From an uncultured Clostridia bacterium (GTDB lineage: Bacteria; Bacillota; Clostridia; TANB77; CAG-508): DNA of 34,066 nt. The stretch spans positions 1-34,066 of the forward strand of contig CAQPRV010000011.1 of NCBI GenBank assembly GCA_948857205.1, in the 5' to 3' direction. The position numbers and the translations under genes were made by a program. The stretch's first letter is position 1, and each line of letters starts with the position of its first letter. Under the pieces are notes generated by a model, which had not been told where the DNA came from, searched no databases, and saw only the letters and a program-made list of their open reading frames with translations. Positions 1 through 7,653 of this stretch are shown here, in pieces.

Positions 1-180
1 GGCATAATCGATGCCGAGAATTCCTTCCTGCCGCCACAGTCCCTCCAGCGGCGGCACGACAAAATCAAAATACCCTTCTATTCGGTGATCGCCCTTTTTG
101 CTCATTTTAATGGTATAAGCGATTCCGTAAAGCAGGTTAATGGACTGTTTGTAAGGCAGCCGAGAATTTGAATAAATATT
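1..180 (-). pseudogene. Fragment of a GyrI-like domain protein, foreign composition
   Basis: The minus strand is open for 60 codons from the window edge until a TAA at 181-183. The translation contains LPYKQSINLLYGIAYTIKMS followed by an EGYFDFVVPPLEG block, which I recognise as the core of GyrI-like small-molecule-binding domain proteins. There is no start codon in frame, and the upstream part (from about 170) is AT-rich sequence that does not continue the protein, so this is an internal piece cut at both ends. GC content and codon choice (CTG, GGC, CCG and two CGG codons) differ sharply from everything else in the window. It could be an assembly chimera, a recombination remnant, or a contig-end artefact. 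Family assignment is fairly secure; the origin is inference. Confidence 0.65.
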
Positions 181-300
181 TTAGATATTTTTCTTCCATT
201 TATTTAATTATCTAACCTAAAAATCAAGATTTGAAAGCTTAGATAACTTAGTTCAATACCTATATACTGAATTGTAACAACGATAATACTTTAGTTATAA

Positions 301-331
301 AAAAATCTATAAAAACTATAGATTTTTTTTT
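301..331 (+). terminator. AT-rich hairpin followed by a T run
   Basis: The 11-bp arms AAAAATCTATA (301-311) and TATAGATTTTT (317-327) enclose a five-base loop and run into a tract of Ts. The stem is A/T-rich and therefore weak, but the shape is that of an intrinsic terminator just upstream of the dnaJ-like promoter. The gene it would terminate is not recognisable. Confidence 0.45.
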
Positions 332-337
332 GATATA

Positions 338-346
338 TGGTATAAT
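338..346 (+). promoter_or_regulatory. Extended -10 promoter of the dnaJ-like gene
   Basis: A perfect TATAAT at 341-346 is preceded by TGG, giving an extended -10 element. There is no good -35 box at the usual distance. It lies about 30 bases before the start at 378, with GGGAGG (363-368) as ribosome binding site. Confidence 0.5.
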
Positions 347-377
347 AACCATACCTATTTATGGGAGGATGTTTTAA

Positions 378-1259
378 ATGGTTTATAAAAATTATTATAA
401 AATATTAGAGCTAGAAACAAGTCGAGTTTCAATAGATGAAATAAAAATAGCATATAGAGCAGCAGCTAAAAAGTATCATCCAGACTTAAATGTAGGAGAC
501 AATTTAGCAGAAGAAAAAATAAAAGACATAAATGAGGCATATAAAATATTATCAGTACCATCTTCAAAAAGGAAATATGACAGAATATGGAACTCAAAAT
601 TTTCAAAAGAAGAAAAGGCATTTTCAGGAAAAGGGCAAAAAAAAGCAATAATAAATATGCTAATAGGGAATATAAATAAAACAGAGAAAAAAGAAAGAAG
701 AGACCCAATAAAAGGTGAAAATATAAATACAGAAATAAAAATAAGTTTAAAAGAAGCATTTTTGGGTCCAGAAAAATCTATATCACTAAAAGAAGAAAAT
801 GGAAAAACCAAAACATTTACAATTACAATTCCAAAAGGAATAAAAAATGGCGAGAAAATCAGATTAATAGGACAAGGTAAAAATGGAGAAAATGGTGGAA
901 AAAGAGGAGACCTATTAATAAAAATAAATATAGAAGAAAGTGAAGAATTCAAGCTAAAAGGAAATGATATTTATACAAATCTATTTCTAACTCCATGGGA
1001 AGCAGCATTGGGAACAAAAACAGAAATAAAAACAATTAATGAAGAAACAAAAATATTTGTACCAAAAGGAATACAAAGTGGAGAAGTAATTAAAATACCA
1101 AAAAAAGGGTATATAAATAAAGAGGGTATAAGAGGAGATTTAATAGCAGAAGTAAAGGTAATGGTTCCAAAAGAATTAACAAAAGAAGAACAAAAAATAT
1201 TTGAAAAATTAAATGAAATATCAAAATTTAATCCTAGAAAAATAAAAAAAAGTAATTAA
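378..1259 (+). CDS. DnaJ/CbpA-like co-chaperone without zinc finger
   Basis: A 293-residue J-domain protein. Residues 1-70 form the J domain with the HPD motif at 34-36, which stimulates the ATPase of DnaK. A charged linker (about 75-115) replaces the Gly/Phe region. Two substrate-binding beta domains follow (about 117-190 and 197-270), each with the typical DnaJ_C pattern of an amphipathic segment near an EA-F/W-LG turn. The four CxxCxGxG zinc repeats of true DnaJ are absent, so this is a class B/CbpA-type protein. The start is set by GGGAGG nine bases upstream. No hrcA, grpE or dnaK is nearby, so it is probably a second, stand-alone DnaJ homologue. Confidence 0.88.
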   Translation: MVYKNYYKILELETSRVSIDEIKIAYRAAAKKYHPDLNVGDNLAEEKIKDINEAYKILSVPSSKRKYDRIWNSKFSKEEKAFSGKGQKKAIINMLIGNINKTEKKERRDPIKGENINTEIKISLKEAFLGPEKSISLKEENGKTKTFTITIPKGIKNGEKIRLIGQGKNGENGGKRGDLLIKINIEESEEFKLKGNDIYTNLFLTPWEAALGTKTEIKTINEETKIFVPKGIQSGEVIKIPKKGYINKEGIRGDLIAEVKVMVPKELTKEEQKIFEKLNEISKFNPRKIKKSN

Positions 1260-1272
1260 CATAACTTATATA

Positions 1273-1312
1273 TTGACAATAGCTCTATTTTTAGCTATAA
1301 TTAAAAATAGAG
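1273..1312 (+). promoter_or_regulatory. Consensus sigma-A promoter embedded in an 11-bp inverted repeat
   Basis: TTGACA (1273-1278) and TATAAT (1296-1301) are both perfect and are separated by exactly 17 bases. A perfect inverted repeat, CTCTATTTTTA (1283-1293) and TAAAAATAGAG (1302-1312), brackets the -10 box, leaving it in the 8-base spacer. Such placement is typical of a repressor operator. It could also act as a hairpin behind the dnaJ-like gene, although no T run follows. It drives the unit at 1363-4122. Confidence 0.7.
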
Positions 1313-1362
1313 TTGTAACAAATGATAAGCTATGATTAAAACATAGAAATGGAGGAAATATT

Positions 1363-1926
1363 ATGGATAGTATGCAGGGAAAGCATTTCAGTATAACAGA
1401 TCCAGAAGGAGTAAATACAGTAATATATCAATTAAACAAAACAGAAAAGGAATTTTTAAAGGATTATCCAAAATATACAGTAGAAAGATTAGAGCACACA
1501 GAAGAATTAGTAGGTAATTTAAGTAGAAAAACCTTTTATGTTAGTGAGCCAAAAAAAGAAAGCAATCAAATAGTAATCTTATCTTTTGCAAAAGATAAGG
1601 TAGTTATTAATAATGGAGTTTTAGAAGAAGACAAAGTAAGAATATCTAGAAAACCAATGCCTTTCAAATTCAATACAATACATTCAGAAGAATCAAATAT
1701 ATATAAAGAAGTTAGTTATACTCCAAACCTAAAACGACCAATATCAATTATAGACCCAGTAACAACAGAAGAAATCAAACCAACTCTATACTTTGATGAA
1801 GAAACAAATGAAGTAAAAGGAAAATGCAAATTAAAACCACATAAATCTTATTTTGTATTTGAAATAAGAGATGACAACAATAATAGTTTTAATGTGTTAG
1901 GTGGAAACCCAACATTTACAGATTAG
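1363..1926 (+). CDS. Hypothetical protein, first gene of the coupling-ATPase unit
   Basis: A 187-residue soluble, charged protein that I do not recognise. GGAGG at 1351-1355 supports ATG 1363. It has no signal peptide or membrane segment. It seems to have an N-terminal part (1-100, beta-rich and lysine-rich) and a C-terminal part (110-187) with short beta strands, ending in NVLGGNPTFTD. It is the first gene after the consensus promoter at 1273-1301, and its stop is followed directly by the ribosome binding site of the next small gene. This order suggests that all three genes to 4122 are co-transcribed, so a role with the VirD4-like ATPase is possible but unproven. Confidence 0.75.
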   Translation: MDSMQGKHFSITDPEGVNTVIYQLNKTEKEFLKDYPKYTVERLEHTEELVGNLSRKTFYVSEPKKESNQIVILSFAKDKVVINNGVLEEDKVRISRKPMPFKFNTIHSEESNIYKEVSYTPNLKRPISIIDPVTTEEIKPTLYFDEETNEVKGKCKLKPHKSYFVFEIRDDNNNSFNVLGGNPTFTD

Positions 1927-1942
1927 GAGGAATATAAAAATT

Positions 1943-2089
1943 ATGAATAAAATGAAATGGCCACCAGAGGAAAAAGAAAATAGGTTTATATATCAGGCGT
2001 GTCCAGATAAAGATCTTAAAATGGTAATACCACTATATGGAAGAGACGAAAAAGATACTAATAAAGAAAATAAAGACAACATTAGATAA
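1943..2089 (+). CDS. Small hypothetical protein (48 residues)
   Basis: ATG 1943 is preceded by TAGGAGG at 1924-1930, which overlaps the stop of the previous gene; an upstream in-frame ATG at 1901 lies inside that gene and lacks a ribosome binding site, so I reject it. The product is short, hydrophilic and very charged, beginning MNKMKWPPEEKENRF and ending in a Lys/Asn/Asp-rich tail. It has one cysteine and no membrane segment. I do not recognise a family. Tight spacing between the unknown gene and the coupling ATPase argues that it is a real part of the unit. Confidence 0.6.
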   Translation: MNKMKWPPEEKENRFIYQACPDKDLKMVIPLYGRDEKDTNKENKDNIR

Positions 2090-2117
2090 TATATACAAAA
2101 GATAAGTAGGTGTAATT

Positions 2118-4122
2118 ATGAATTATAAAATAGAAGGAGCAATAAGAAGAAATAGAAAAAACTTTATAATATTTGCTATCCTATGGATATTTATTGCTAT
2201 AGCATTTGCATCGCCAGTTGGCTATACAATTCATATGGCGAATGCTAATGGAAGTTTTGACTTTGAAATATTTTTAGAGACCTTCGGACCAGCAATTACA
2301 AATCCATTTGGTACGTTTGGGAATGTATTTTCAAGTGGAGCAGTAAGTGAATTTATAACAACATTATTAGTGTCAACAATATTCTATTCACTATTTTTCT
2401 TTATAGGGTTTGTAAGATCAGCACCAAAAAATGAATATGCAGACATAGAACATGGATCAAGTGACTGGAGTCAAAGAGGAGAGCAATATCAAATATTAAA
2501 TAAAAACAATGGAATCATATTAGCAGAAGACAATTACTTACCAGTTGACAAAAGAGGAAATGTCAATGTATTAGTAGTTGGACGGATCAGGATCTGGTAA
2601 ATCAGCATCATATTCAATACCAAATGCATATCAATGTTTAGGTTCATATGTATTTACAGATCCAAAAGGAGAGCTATATGATAAAACTGCGGGTTACTTA
2701 AAACAACATGGATACAAAATAAAAGTATTAAATTTAGTAAGACCGCAATATAGTGATGGATATAATCCATTAATGCATGTATCATCAGAATTAGATGTTG
2801 ATGTAATTGCAAATACAGTTGTAAAAGGGCAAAAATCTGAAGGTGGTGCACAAGATCCTTATTGGGATGACATGGCCGAAATGTTATTAAAAGCTTTAAT
2901 TTATTATTTAATTGCAACTAGACCAGAAGAAGAACAAAACTTAGCAAGTTGTGCAGAACTAGTAAGAGCAGCAAATAACAATGGAGGAAGTAACCTATTA
3001 ACAGAATTAATAAATCAACTTCCATATGACCATCCAGCAAGAATGTACTATAAATCAATTGAAATAGCACCAGAAAAAACATATGGGTCAATACTAAGTT
3101 CTTTACAATCAAAACTAGGAAAATTTGACTCAAAAGAAATTGCAGAATTAACATCAACAGATACAATAGATTTTGAAGAAATAGGAAGTAAAAAAACGGC
3201 AGTTTATGTAATATCATCAGATACACATACAGCATATGACTTTTTACTTACAATATTTTTCTCTCAAATGATACAACAATTATATGATTATGCGGATCAA
3301 AACGGTGGAAAATTAAAAGAACCTACATATTTTATATTGGACGAGTTTGCCAATATAGGAAAAATACCAGATTTTGATAAAAAAATATCAACATCAAGAA
3401 GTAGGAAAATATCATTTAGTGTAATATTGCAAAACTTAGACCAATTAGAAGCGGTTTATGAAAAATCATATGAAACAATAATGGGTAACTGCGATACACA
3501 TGTATTTTTAGGAAGTAACTCATATAAAACAGTAGAATATTTTTCAAAAGCGCTAGGAGAAAAAACAATTGGAAGAGATAGTATCTCTGTTAATAGAGAT
3601 AGACAGAACTGGAAAACAGGAAAAAGTGTATCAGACCAAGTTATGGCAAGAGCCCTAATGACGCCAGACGAATTACGTAGATTAGATAATGACGATTGTA
3701 TAATTTTCGAAAAAGGAATAAAACCAGTTAGAGCAAAAAAATTCTATTACTTCAAACATCCAATGGCTAAAAAGTTATCAGAGTTTGCAATTAGCCATAA
3801 TGATATAGGAGAAATTGATAGAGGAACTTGGAGAAAATATAATCCTTATAATCCGTATGTTGAGAAAAAAGACGAAAATGATATTCAAAATTTAAAGGTT
3901 GATTCCTTAGATGATTTATTTGAAGATGAAACACCAAATAAAATAGAAGAAAAAGTTTCTATTCCAGAAATACAAAATGAAACAGACCCACTTAATATAG
4001 ATAATTTAAATGATATAGCACCAATGTTGCCTCAAGATGAAGAAAAAGATGAAATGTACGATTTACAAAAGGAATTAGAGGCAAAATTTGATGAACTATT
4101 TGGACCTTTAGAAGATGATTAA
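2118..4122 (+). CDS. VirD4/TraG-type type IV coupling ATPase, frame broken by +1 at 2583
   Basis: Coupling proteins are inner-membrane ATPases that deliver DNA or protein substrates to a type IV secretion channel. The gene reads in two frames: 2118-2582 and 2584-4122. Skipping C2583 gives 667 residues, a normal family length. Two membrane segments (about 16-34 and 82-101) precede the nucleotide-binding domain. The P-loop GGSGSGKS (155-162) exists only if the C is skipped, because the break lies between its first two glycines. Further motifs are a TDPKGELYD block and Walker B ILDEF with D408 and E409. The C-terminal tail from about 590 is acidic. Without the shift, translation stops at 2598-2600. 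No relaxase, VirB4 or pilus genes are nearby, so it is either an orphan or part of a system elsewhere. Confidence 0.82.
2580..2586 (+). other. Putative +1 frameshift site GGA-C-GGA in the coupling ATPase
   Basis: The zero frame reads GTT GGA CGG ATC and then meets TAA at 2598. Skipping C2583 reads GTT GGA GGA TCA GGA, which is exactly the P-loop. The zero-frame codon at the break is CGG. There is no upstream Shine-Dalgarno-like stimulator or slippery homopolymer. It is either a one-base error or a real shift site; see the matching site in mreB at 17095-17101. Confidence 0.5.
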
Positions 4123-4140
4123 GAAATATAATTAAAATAA

Positions 4141-4173
4141 AGCTACAAGCATTGTTAGATGCTTGTGGCTTTT
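4141..4173 (+). terminator. Intrinsic terminator after the coupling ATPase
   Basis: The 12-bp stem AGCTACAAGCAT (4141-4152) and ATGCTTGTGGCT (4159-4170), with one T-G pair, has a 6-base loop and a short T run. It starts 18 bases after the stop at 4122 and closes the unit begun at 1273. Confidence 0.75.
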
Positions 4174-4191
4174 ATGTCAAGAAAGAAGATT

Positions 4192-4251
4192 AAGGTTGAA
4201 ATTTAATTCTTTCCAACCAGATATGTGCCTTAGAAAGGAATGAGATTAAAA
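4192..4251 (+). promoter_or_regulatory. Shared leader element, copy A (before the SbcD-like gene)
   Basis: GGTTG plus AAA pairs with TTT-C-CAACC (4194-4218, one bulged C) to form a hairpin. It is followed by AGAT, one variable base, then TGTGCCTTAG and AAAGGAATGA. CCTT can pair with the AAGG of the ribosome binding site across a 3-base loop. Almost the same sequence precedes the other phosphoesterase gene (copy B, 8736-8800). This looks like a cis-acting RNA or a common translational control element. I cannot match it to a known riboswitch class. Confidence 0.45.
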
Positions 4252-5337
4252 ATGAAATTTGTACACATAGCAGATATGCATTTTGATAGCCCTTTTATAA
4301 ATCTCTCAGATAGAGAAACACTAGGAGATATAAGAAGACTAGAACAACGAAAAGCTTTTAAAAAAGTAATAGAATATATAAAACAAAATAATATAAAATA
4401 TTTATTTATAGTGGGAGATTTATATGATCACAAATACATAAAAAAGACAACAATAGAATATATAAATAACCTATTTAGAGAAATACCAGAAACACAAGTT
4501 TTTATTGCACCAGGAAATCATGATCCAATAATAAAAAACTCATATTATAATCAATTTAACTGGAACAAAAATGTAAAAATATTTAACTCGAAAATAGAGA
4601 AAGTAGAAACGGAAGAAGCTAATATATATGGTTTTGGATTTAGTGATTTTTATTGCACAGATAGTGGAATTGAAAATTTTAATATAGAAGAGAGCAACAA
4701 AATAAACATTTTAGAAATTCATGGGACAATTGATGGTTCAAATATAGAAGACAAGCAATATAATGCGATATCTAAAAAAATGTTATTAGAAAAAGGATTC
4801 GATTATATTGCTATGGGACATATTCATAAAAAATTCTATAATACAGATTTAGAACAAAAAATTGTATATCCAGGATCTACTATTTCCCTAGGATTTGATG
4901 AAATAGGTGAACATGGAATGATAGTAGGAAATATAGAAAAAGGTAAAGTAGAACTAGAGTTTATTCCATTAGATGAAGAGGAATTTATAGAAAAAGAAAT
5001 AGAAGTTACAGATTTAATTTCTAAAGAAGAATTAATAGAAAAAGTAAATGATTTAGATATTAAAAATAATCAATATATTAAAATAATACTTAAGGGTAGT
5101 AGAAAATTTGAAATAAATACTTATGAAATAATTAAACTAGTAGAAAATGAAAGAATCATAAAAATAAAAGATAAAACAAACCTATTTAATGACTTAGAAA
5201 AAATGTCAAATAGTAATACTTTAAAAGGCTTATTTATACAAAAAATGTTACAAAAATTAAAAGAAGAAAATATAACAGAAGAAAGTAAAGTGGAGATAGA
5301 AAAGGCAATAGAAGTAGGATTAGAAGCTTTAGAATAG
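4252..5337 (+). CDS. SbcD/YhaO-like DNA repair nuclease subunit
   Basis: A 361-residue calcineurin-type metallophosphoesterase, the nuclease partner of SbcC-like ATPases. Visible motifs are DMH (D8, H10), GD (55-56), GNHD (88-91) and GHIH (189-192), a complete metal-binding set. The C-terminal third is Lys/Glu-rich and helical, as expected for the cap and ATPase-binding region. ATG 4252 is chosen because the N-terminus MKFVHIADMHFDSPF is typical of the family; an in-frame ATG at 4240 abuts the ribosome binding site and would add four residues. It lies 10 bases upstream of the SbcC-like gene, so the two form an operon and probably a complex that processes DNA ends or hairpins. Confidence 0.85.
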   Translation: MKFVHIADMHFDSPFINLSDRETLGDIRRLEQRKAFKKVIEYIKQNNIKYLFIVGDLYDHKYIKKTTIEYINNLFREIPETQVFIAPGNHDPIIKNSYYNQFNWNKNVKIFNSKIEKVETEEANIYGFGFSDFYCTDSGIENFNIEESNKINILEIHGTIDGSNIEDKQYNAISKKMLLEKGFDYIAMGHIHKKFYNTDLEQKIVYPGSTISLGFDEIGEHGMIVGNIEKGKVELEFIPLDEEEFIEKEIEVTDLISKEELIEKVNDLDIKNNQYIKIILKGSRKFEINTYEIIKLVENERIIKIKDKTNLFNDLEKMSNSNTLKGLFIQKMLQKLKEENITEESKVEIEKAIEVGLEALE

Positions 5338-5347
5338 GAGAAACTTA

Positions 5348-7288
5348 ATGAAGATAAATAAATTAAAAATAAATAATTATGGAAAATTAAAAGAAAAAGA
5401 AATAGAATTTAATAAAAATATTAATATAATTTATGGTGAAAATGAATCTGGAAAATCAACTCTTTTAAACTTTATAGTAAATAGTATATATGGAATATCA
5501 AAAAACAAAAAGGGAAAGGATATTTCTAATTTTGAAAAATATGAACCTTGGGTAGGAGAGGATTTTTCAGGAAAATTAGAATATGAATTAGATAATAATC
5601 AAAAATTTGAGGTTTTCAGAGATTTTAGAAAGAAAAACCCTAAATTATATAATGAAGAAAAGGAAGAAATATCAAAACAATTTAATATAGATAAAAATAG
5701 AGGAAATGAATTTTTTTATGAGCAGACAAAAGTTGATGAAGAACTTTTTTTATCAACAATAATAGTAAATCAACAAGAAGTAAAACTGGGAAAACAAGAA
5801 CAAAATATATTAATACAAAAGTTAGCTAATTTAGTAGGTACAGGAGATGATAATGTATCTTTTAAAAGAGCAATAGATAGGATAAATAGAAGACAATTAG
5901 AAGAAATTGGAACAGAAAGATCAAGAGAAAAACCTATTAATATAATTAGTAAAGAAATTAATGAGTTAGAAATAAAAATACAAGAATTAGAAAAGTATAA
6001 AGCTTTTAAATACGAATTTGAAGATAAGGTTAGTAATCTTAAGGAAAAAATAATTAAACTAGAAAATCAAAGCAATTATTTAAAAGAATTAAAACTACTA
6101 AATGAAAATCAGAAAATTGAAAAAGAAAAGATAAAAATAAAACAAGAAGCAAAAGACAATAATTCAATAGAAATAAATAATTTAGAAAGCAAAGTTAAAG
6201 AGATAGAAATTAATAGTAAAGGTATAATAAAATCTGAAAATAAGAAAAGTAATAAACACAGTAAAGATAGTACGAATAAAACATCAATACTTATTTTTAT
6301 AATATTGGTTGTGTTAAATATTTTACAATTTATATTTCTTAAAAGTAAAATACTTAATTATGTATTTTTATTAACTATACCATTTTTTATTATCTTTTAT
6401 CTTATTATAAAAACTAGTAATAATAAAAAGATAAAAGAAGAAAGAGAAATAGAAAATAGAAATAAAAGAGAGAAGGAAAAAGTTATTGGAGACATAGATA
6501 ATTTAAATAATCAGATTAATTTATTAAAGAAGAATAATATTGAATTAGAAGAAAATATAAATAAGTTAACTAGTAGTATTAAATTAAAAAATGATTTAGA
6601 ATTAGAAAAGATAAATAAGAAATATGTAGATAATATTGTTAAATGTGAAGTAAATGATGTTGAAAATTTAAATTATGAAATACAAAGTCTAGAAGATAGA
6701 ATTAGTGGCAAAAAATTAGAATTACATACTTTGGATTTAGATAAAAGAAATTTAGAGGAAAAACTAGATGATTTAGCAAAGCTTGAAGAAAAATTAGTTA
6801 TTGGAAAAGAAAGCTTCCTTTCTTTACAAAGTTTAAATAATAGTATTAATTTAGCAAAAGAGGTTTTATTGGAGTCTTATGAGGAAATGAAGAGTTTTGT
6901 AACTCCTAAGTTTACACAAAATTTGTCAGAGAATATTTCTGAGTTTACAAATGGAAAGTATAATAATATTAAATTTAAAGATGAGGAAGGCTTAATTGTT
7001 GAATTGGAGAATGGAAATTATGTTTCTGCAATTCAATTAAGTGTTGGGACTATTGAACAGTTGTATTTGTCTTTGAGACTTTCTATGGTGAAGGAGTTGT
7101 CAGATGAGAAAATGCCTATTATTTTAGATGAGGTTTTTGCTTATTATGATGATGATAGATTGGAAAATGCTTTGAGTTATATTTGCCATAGGTTTTCTGA
7201 TAATCAAATTATTATTTTTACATGTACTACAAGGGAAAAGGAAATTTTAGAAAAATTGAATATTAAGTTTAATTGTATTAATTTATAA
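5348..7288 (+). CDS. SbcC/YhaN-like coiled-coil ATPase with a central membrane hairpin
   Basis: A 646-residue SMC/Rad50-type ATPase, the partner of the nuclease just upstream; TAGGAGA overlapping that gene's stop is its ribosome binding site. The Walker A motif GENESGKST lies at 30-38. A Q-loop segment follows at about 140, then coiled coil (about 195-300), then two hydrophobic segments (about 311-330 and 336-355), a second coiled coil (360-500), and the C-terminal lobe with an LSVGT signature and Walker B IILDEVF near 593. The hydrophobic pair sits where Rad50 has its zinc hook, as in YhaN-type proteins, and implies anchoring to the membrane. It is shorter than typical SbcC (about 1000 residues). 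The last ~130 codons use more G- and T-ending codons than the rest. Confidence 0.82.
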   Translation: MKINKLKINNYGKLKEKEIEFNKNINIIYGENESGKSTLLNFIVNSIYGISKNKKGKDISNFEKYEPWVGEDFSGKLEYELDNNQKFEVFRDFRKKNPKLYNEEKEEISKQFNIDKNRGNEFFYEQTKVDEELFLSTIIVNQQEVKLGKQEQNILIQKLANLVGTGDDNVSFKRAIDRINRRQLEEIGTERSREKPINIISKEINELEIKIQELEKYKAFKYEFEDKVSNLKEKIIKLENQSNYLKELKLLNENQKIEKEKIKIKQEAKDNNSIEINNLESKVKEIEINSKGIIKSENKKSNKHSKDSTNKTSILIFIILVVLNILQFIFLKSKILNYVFLLTIPFFIIFYLIIKTSNNKKIKEEREIENRNKREKEKVIGDIDNLNNQINLLKKNNIELEENINKLTSSIKLKNDLELEKINKKYVDNIVKCEVNDVENLNYEIQSLEDRISGKKLELHTLDLDKRNLEEKLDDLAKLEEKLVIGKESFLSLQSLNNSINLAKEVLLESYEEMKSFVTPKFTQNLSENISEFTNGKYNNIKFKDEEGLIVELENGNYVSAIQLSVGTIEQLYLSLRLSMVKELSDEKMPIILDEVFAYYDDDRLENALSYICHRFSDNQIIIFTCTTREKEILEKLNIKFNCINL

Positions 7289-7333
7289 TATTTCTCCCAA
7301 AAAAGTATTAAAGTTTTGAAAGAAAAATCTTGT

Positions 7334-7581
7334 AAGGCAATAGCTTAAAATTTTAATTATTTATTTGTATTTATAAAATCTACTCGCTCCCAAAGGATCA
7401 TAATTATTTATTATTTTCGTTGCCCCATTCTCAAAATTCTATAGAAAAGTTTTCTAACTTTTCTAAGAATTTTGGAACGGTTACCCTGGAGTCACTCAAA
7501 AATAAATAATTATAATCCTTCTCGCGCTATTCTTAATTAAATACAAACAAATAAATAATTAAAATTTTAAGCTATTGCCTT
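7334..7581. mobile_element. MITE-like palindromic element with 10-bp target duplication
   Basis: The ends are inverted repeats beginning AAGGCAATAGCTTAAAATT; 34 bp match perfectly and pairing continues after a 4-base indel. The element is complementary almost throughout: GGATCATAATTATTTATT against its complement at about 7510-7530, and a central CAAAATTCT/AGAATTTTG pair. It has no gene. Both sides carry AAAAATCTTG (7323-7332 and 7583-7592), a likely target-site duplication, which supports transposition rather than a simple hairpin. It fills most of the 7289-7653 gap between the SbcC-like gene and prfA. Transcribed, it would fold into one long rod and may end transcription. Confidence 0.72.
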
Positions 7582-7589
7582 AAAAAATC

Positions 7590-7618
7590 TTGATAAGTAT
7601 GGTAATTTGTGGTAATAT
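7590..7618 (+). promoter_or_regulatory. Probable prfA promoter at the right edge of the MITE-like element
   Basis: TTGATA (7590-7595), a 17-base spacer and TAATAT (7613-7618) preceded by TGG give a plausible extended -10 promoter. The first bases of the -35 box belong to the right copy of the target duplication, so the insertion lies immediately upstream of this promoter. Confidence 0.5.
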
Positions 7619-7653
7619 TAACAAAGATTAAAAATAGGAAAAGGAGAATATTT

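Noticed and set aside
1901..1942. Longer version of the small gene starting at 1901
   Set aside because: This start lies inside the previous gene and lacks a ribosome binding site; ATG 1943 follows TAGGAGG at a suitable distance.
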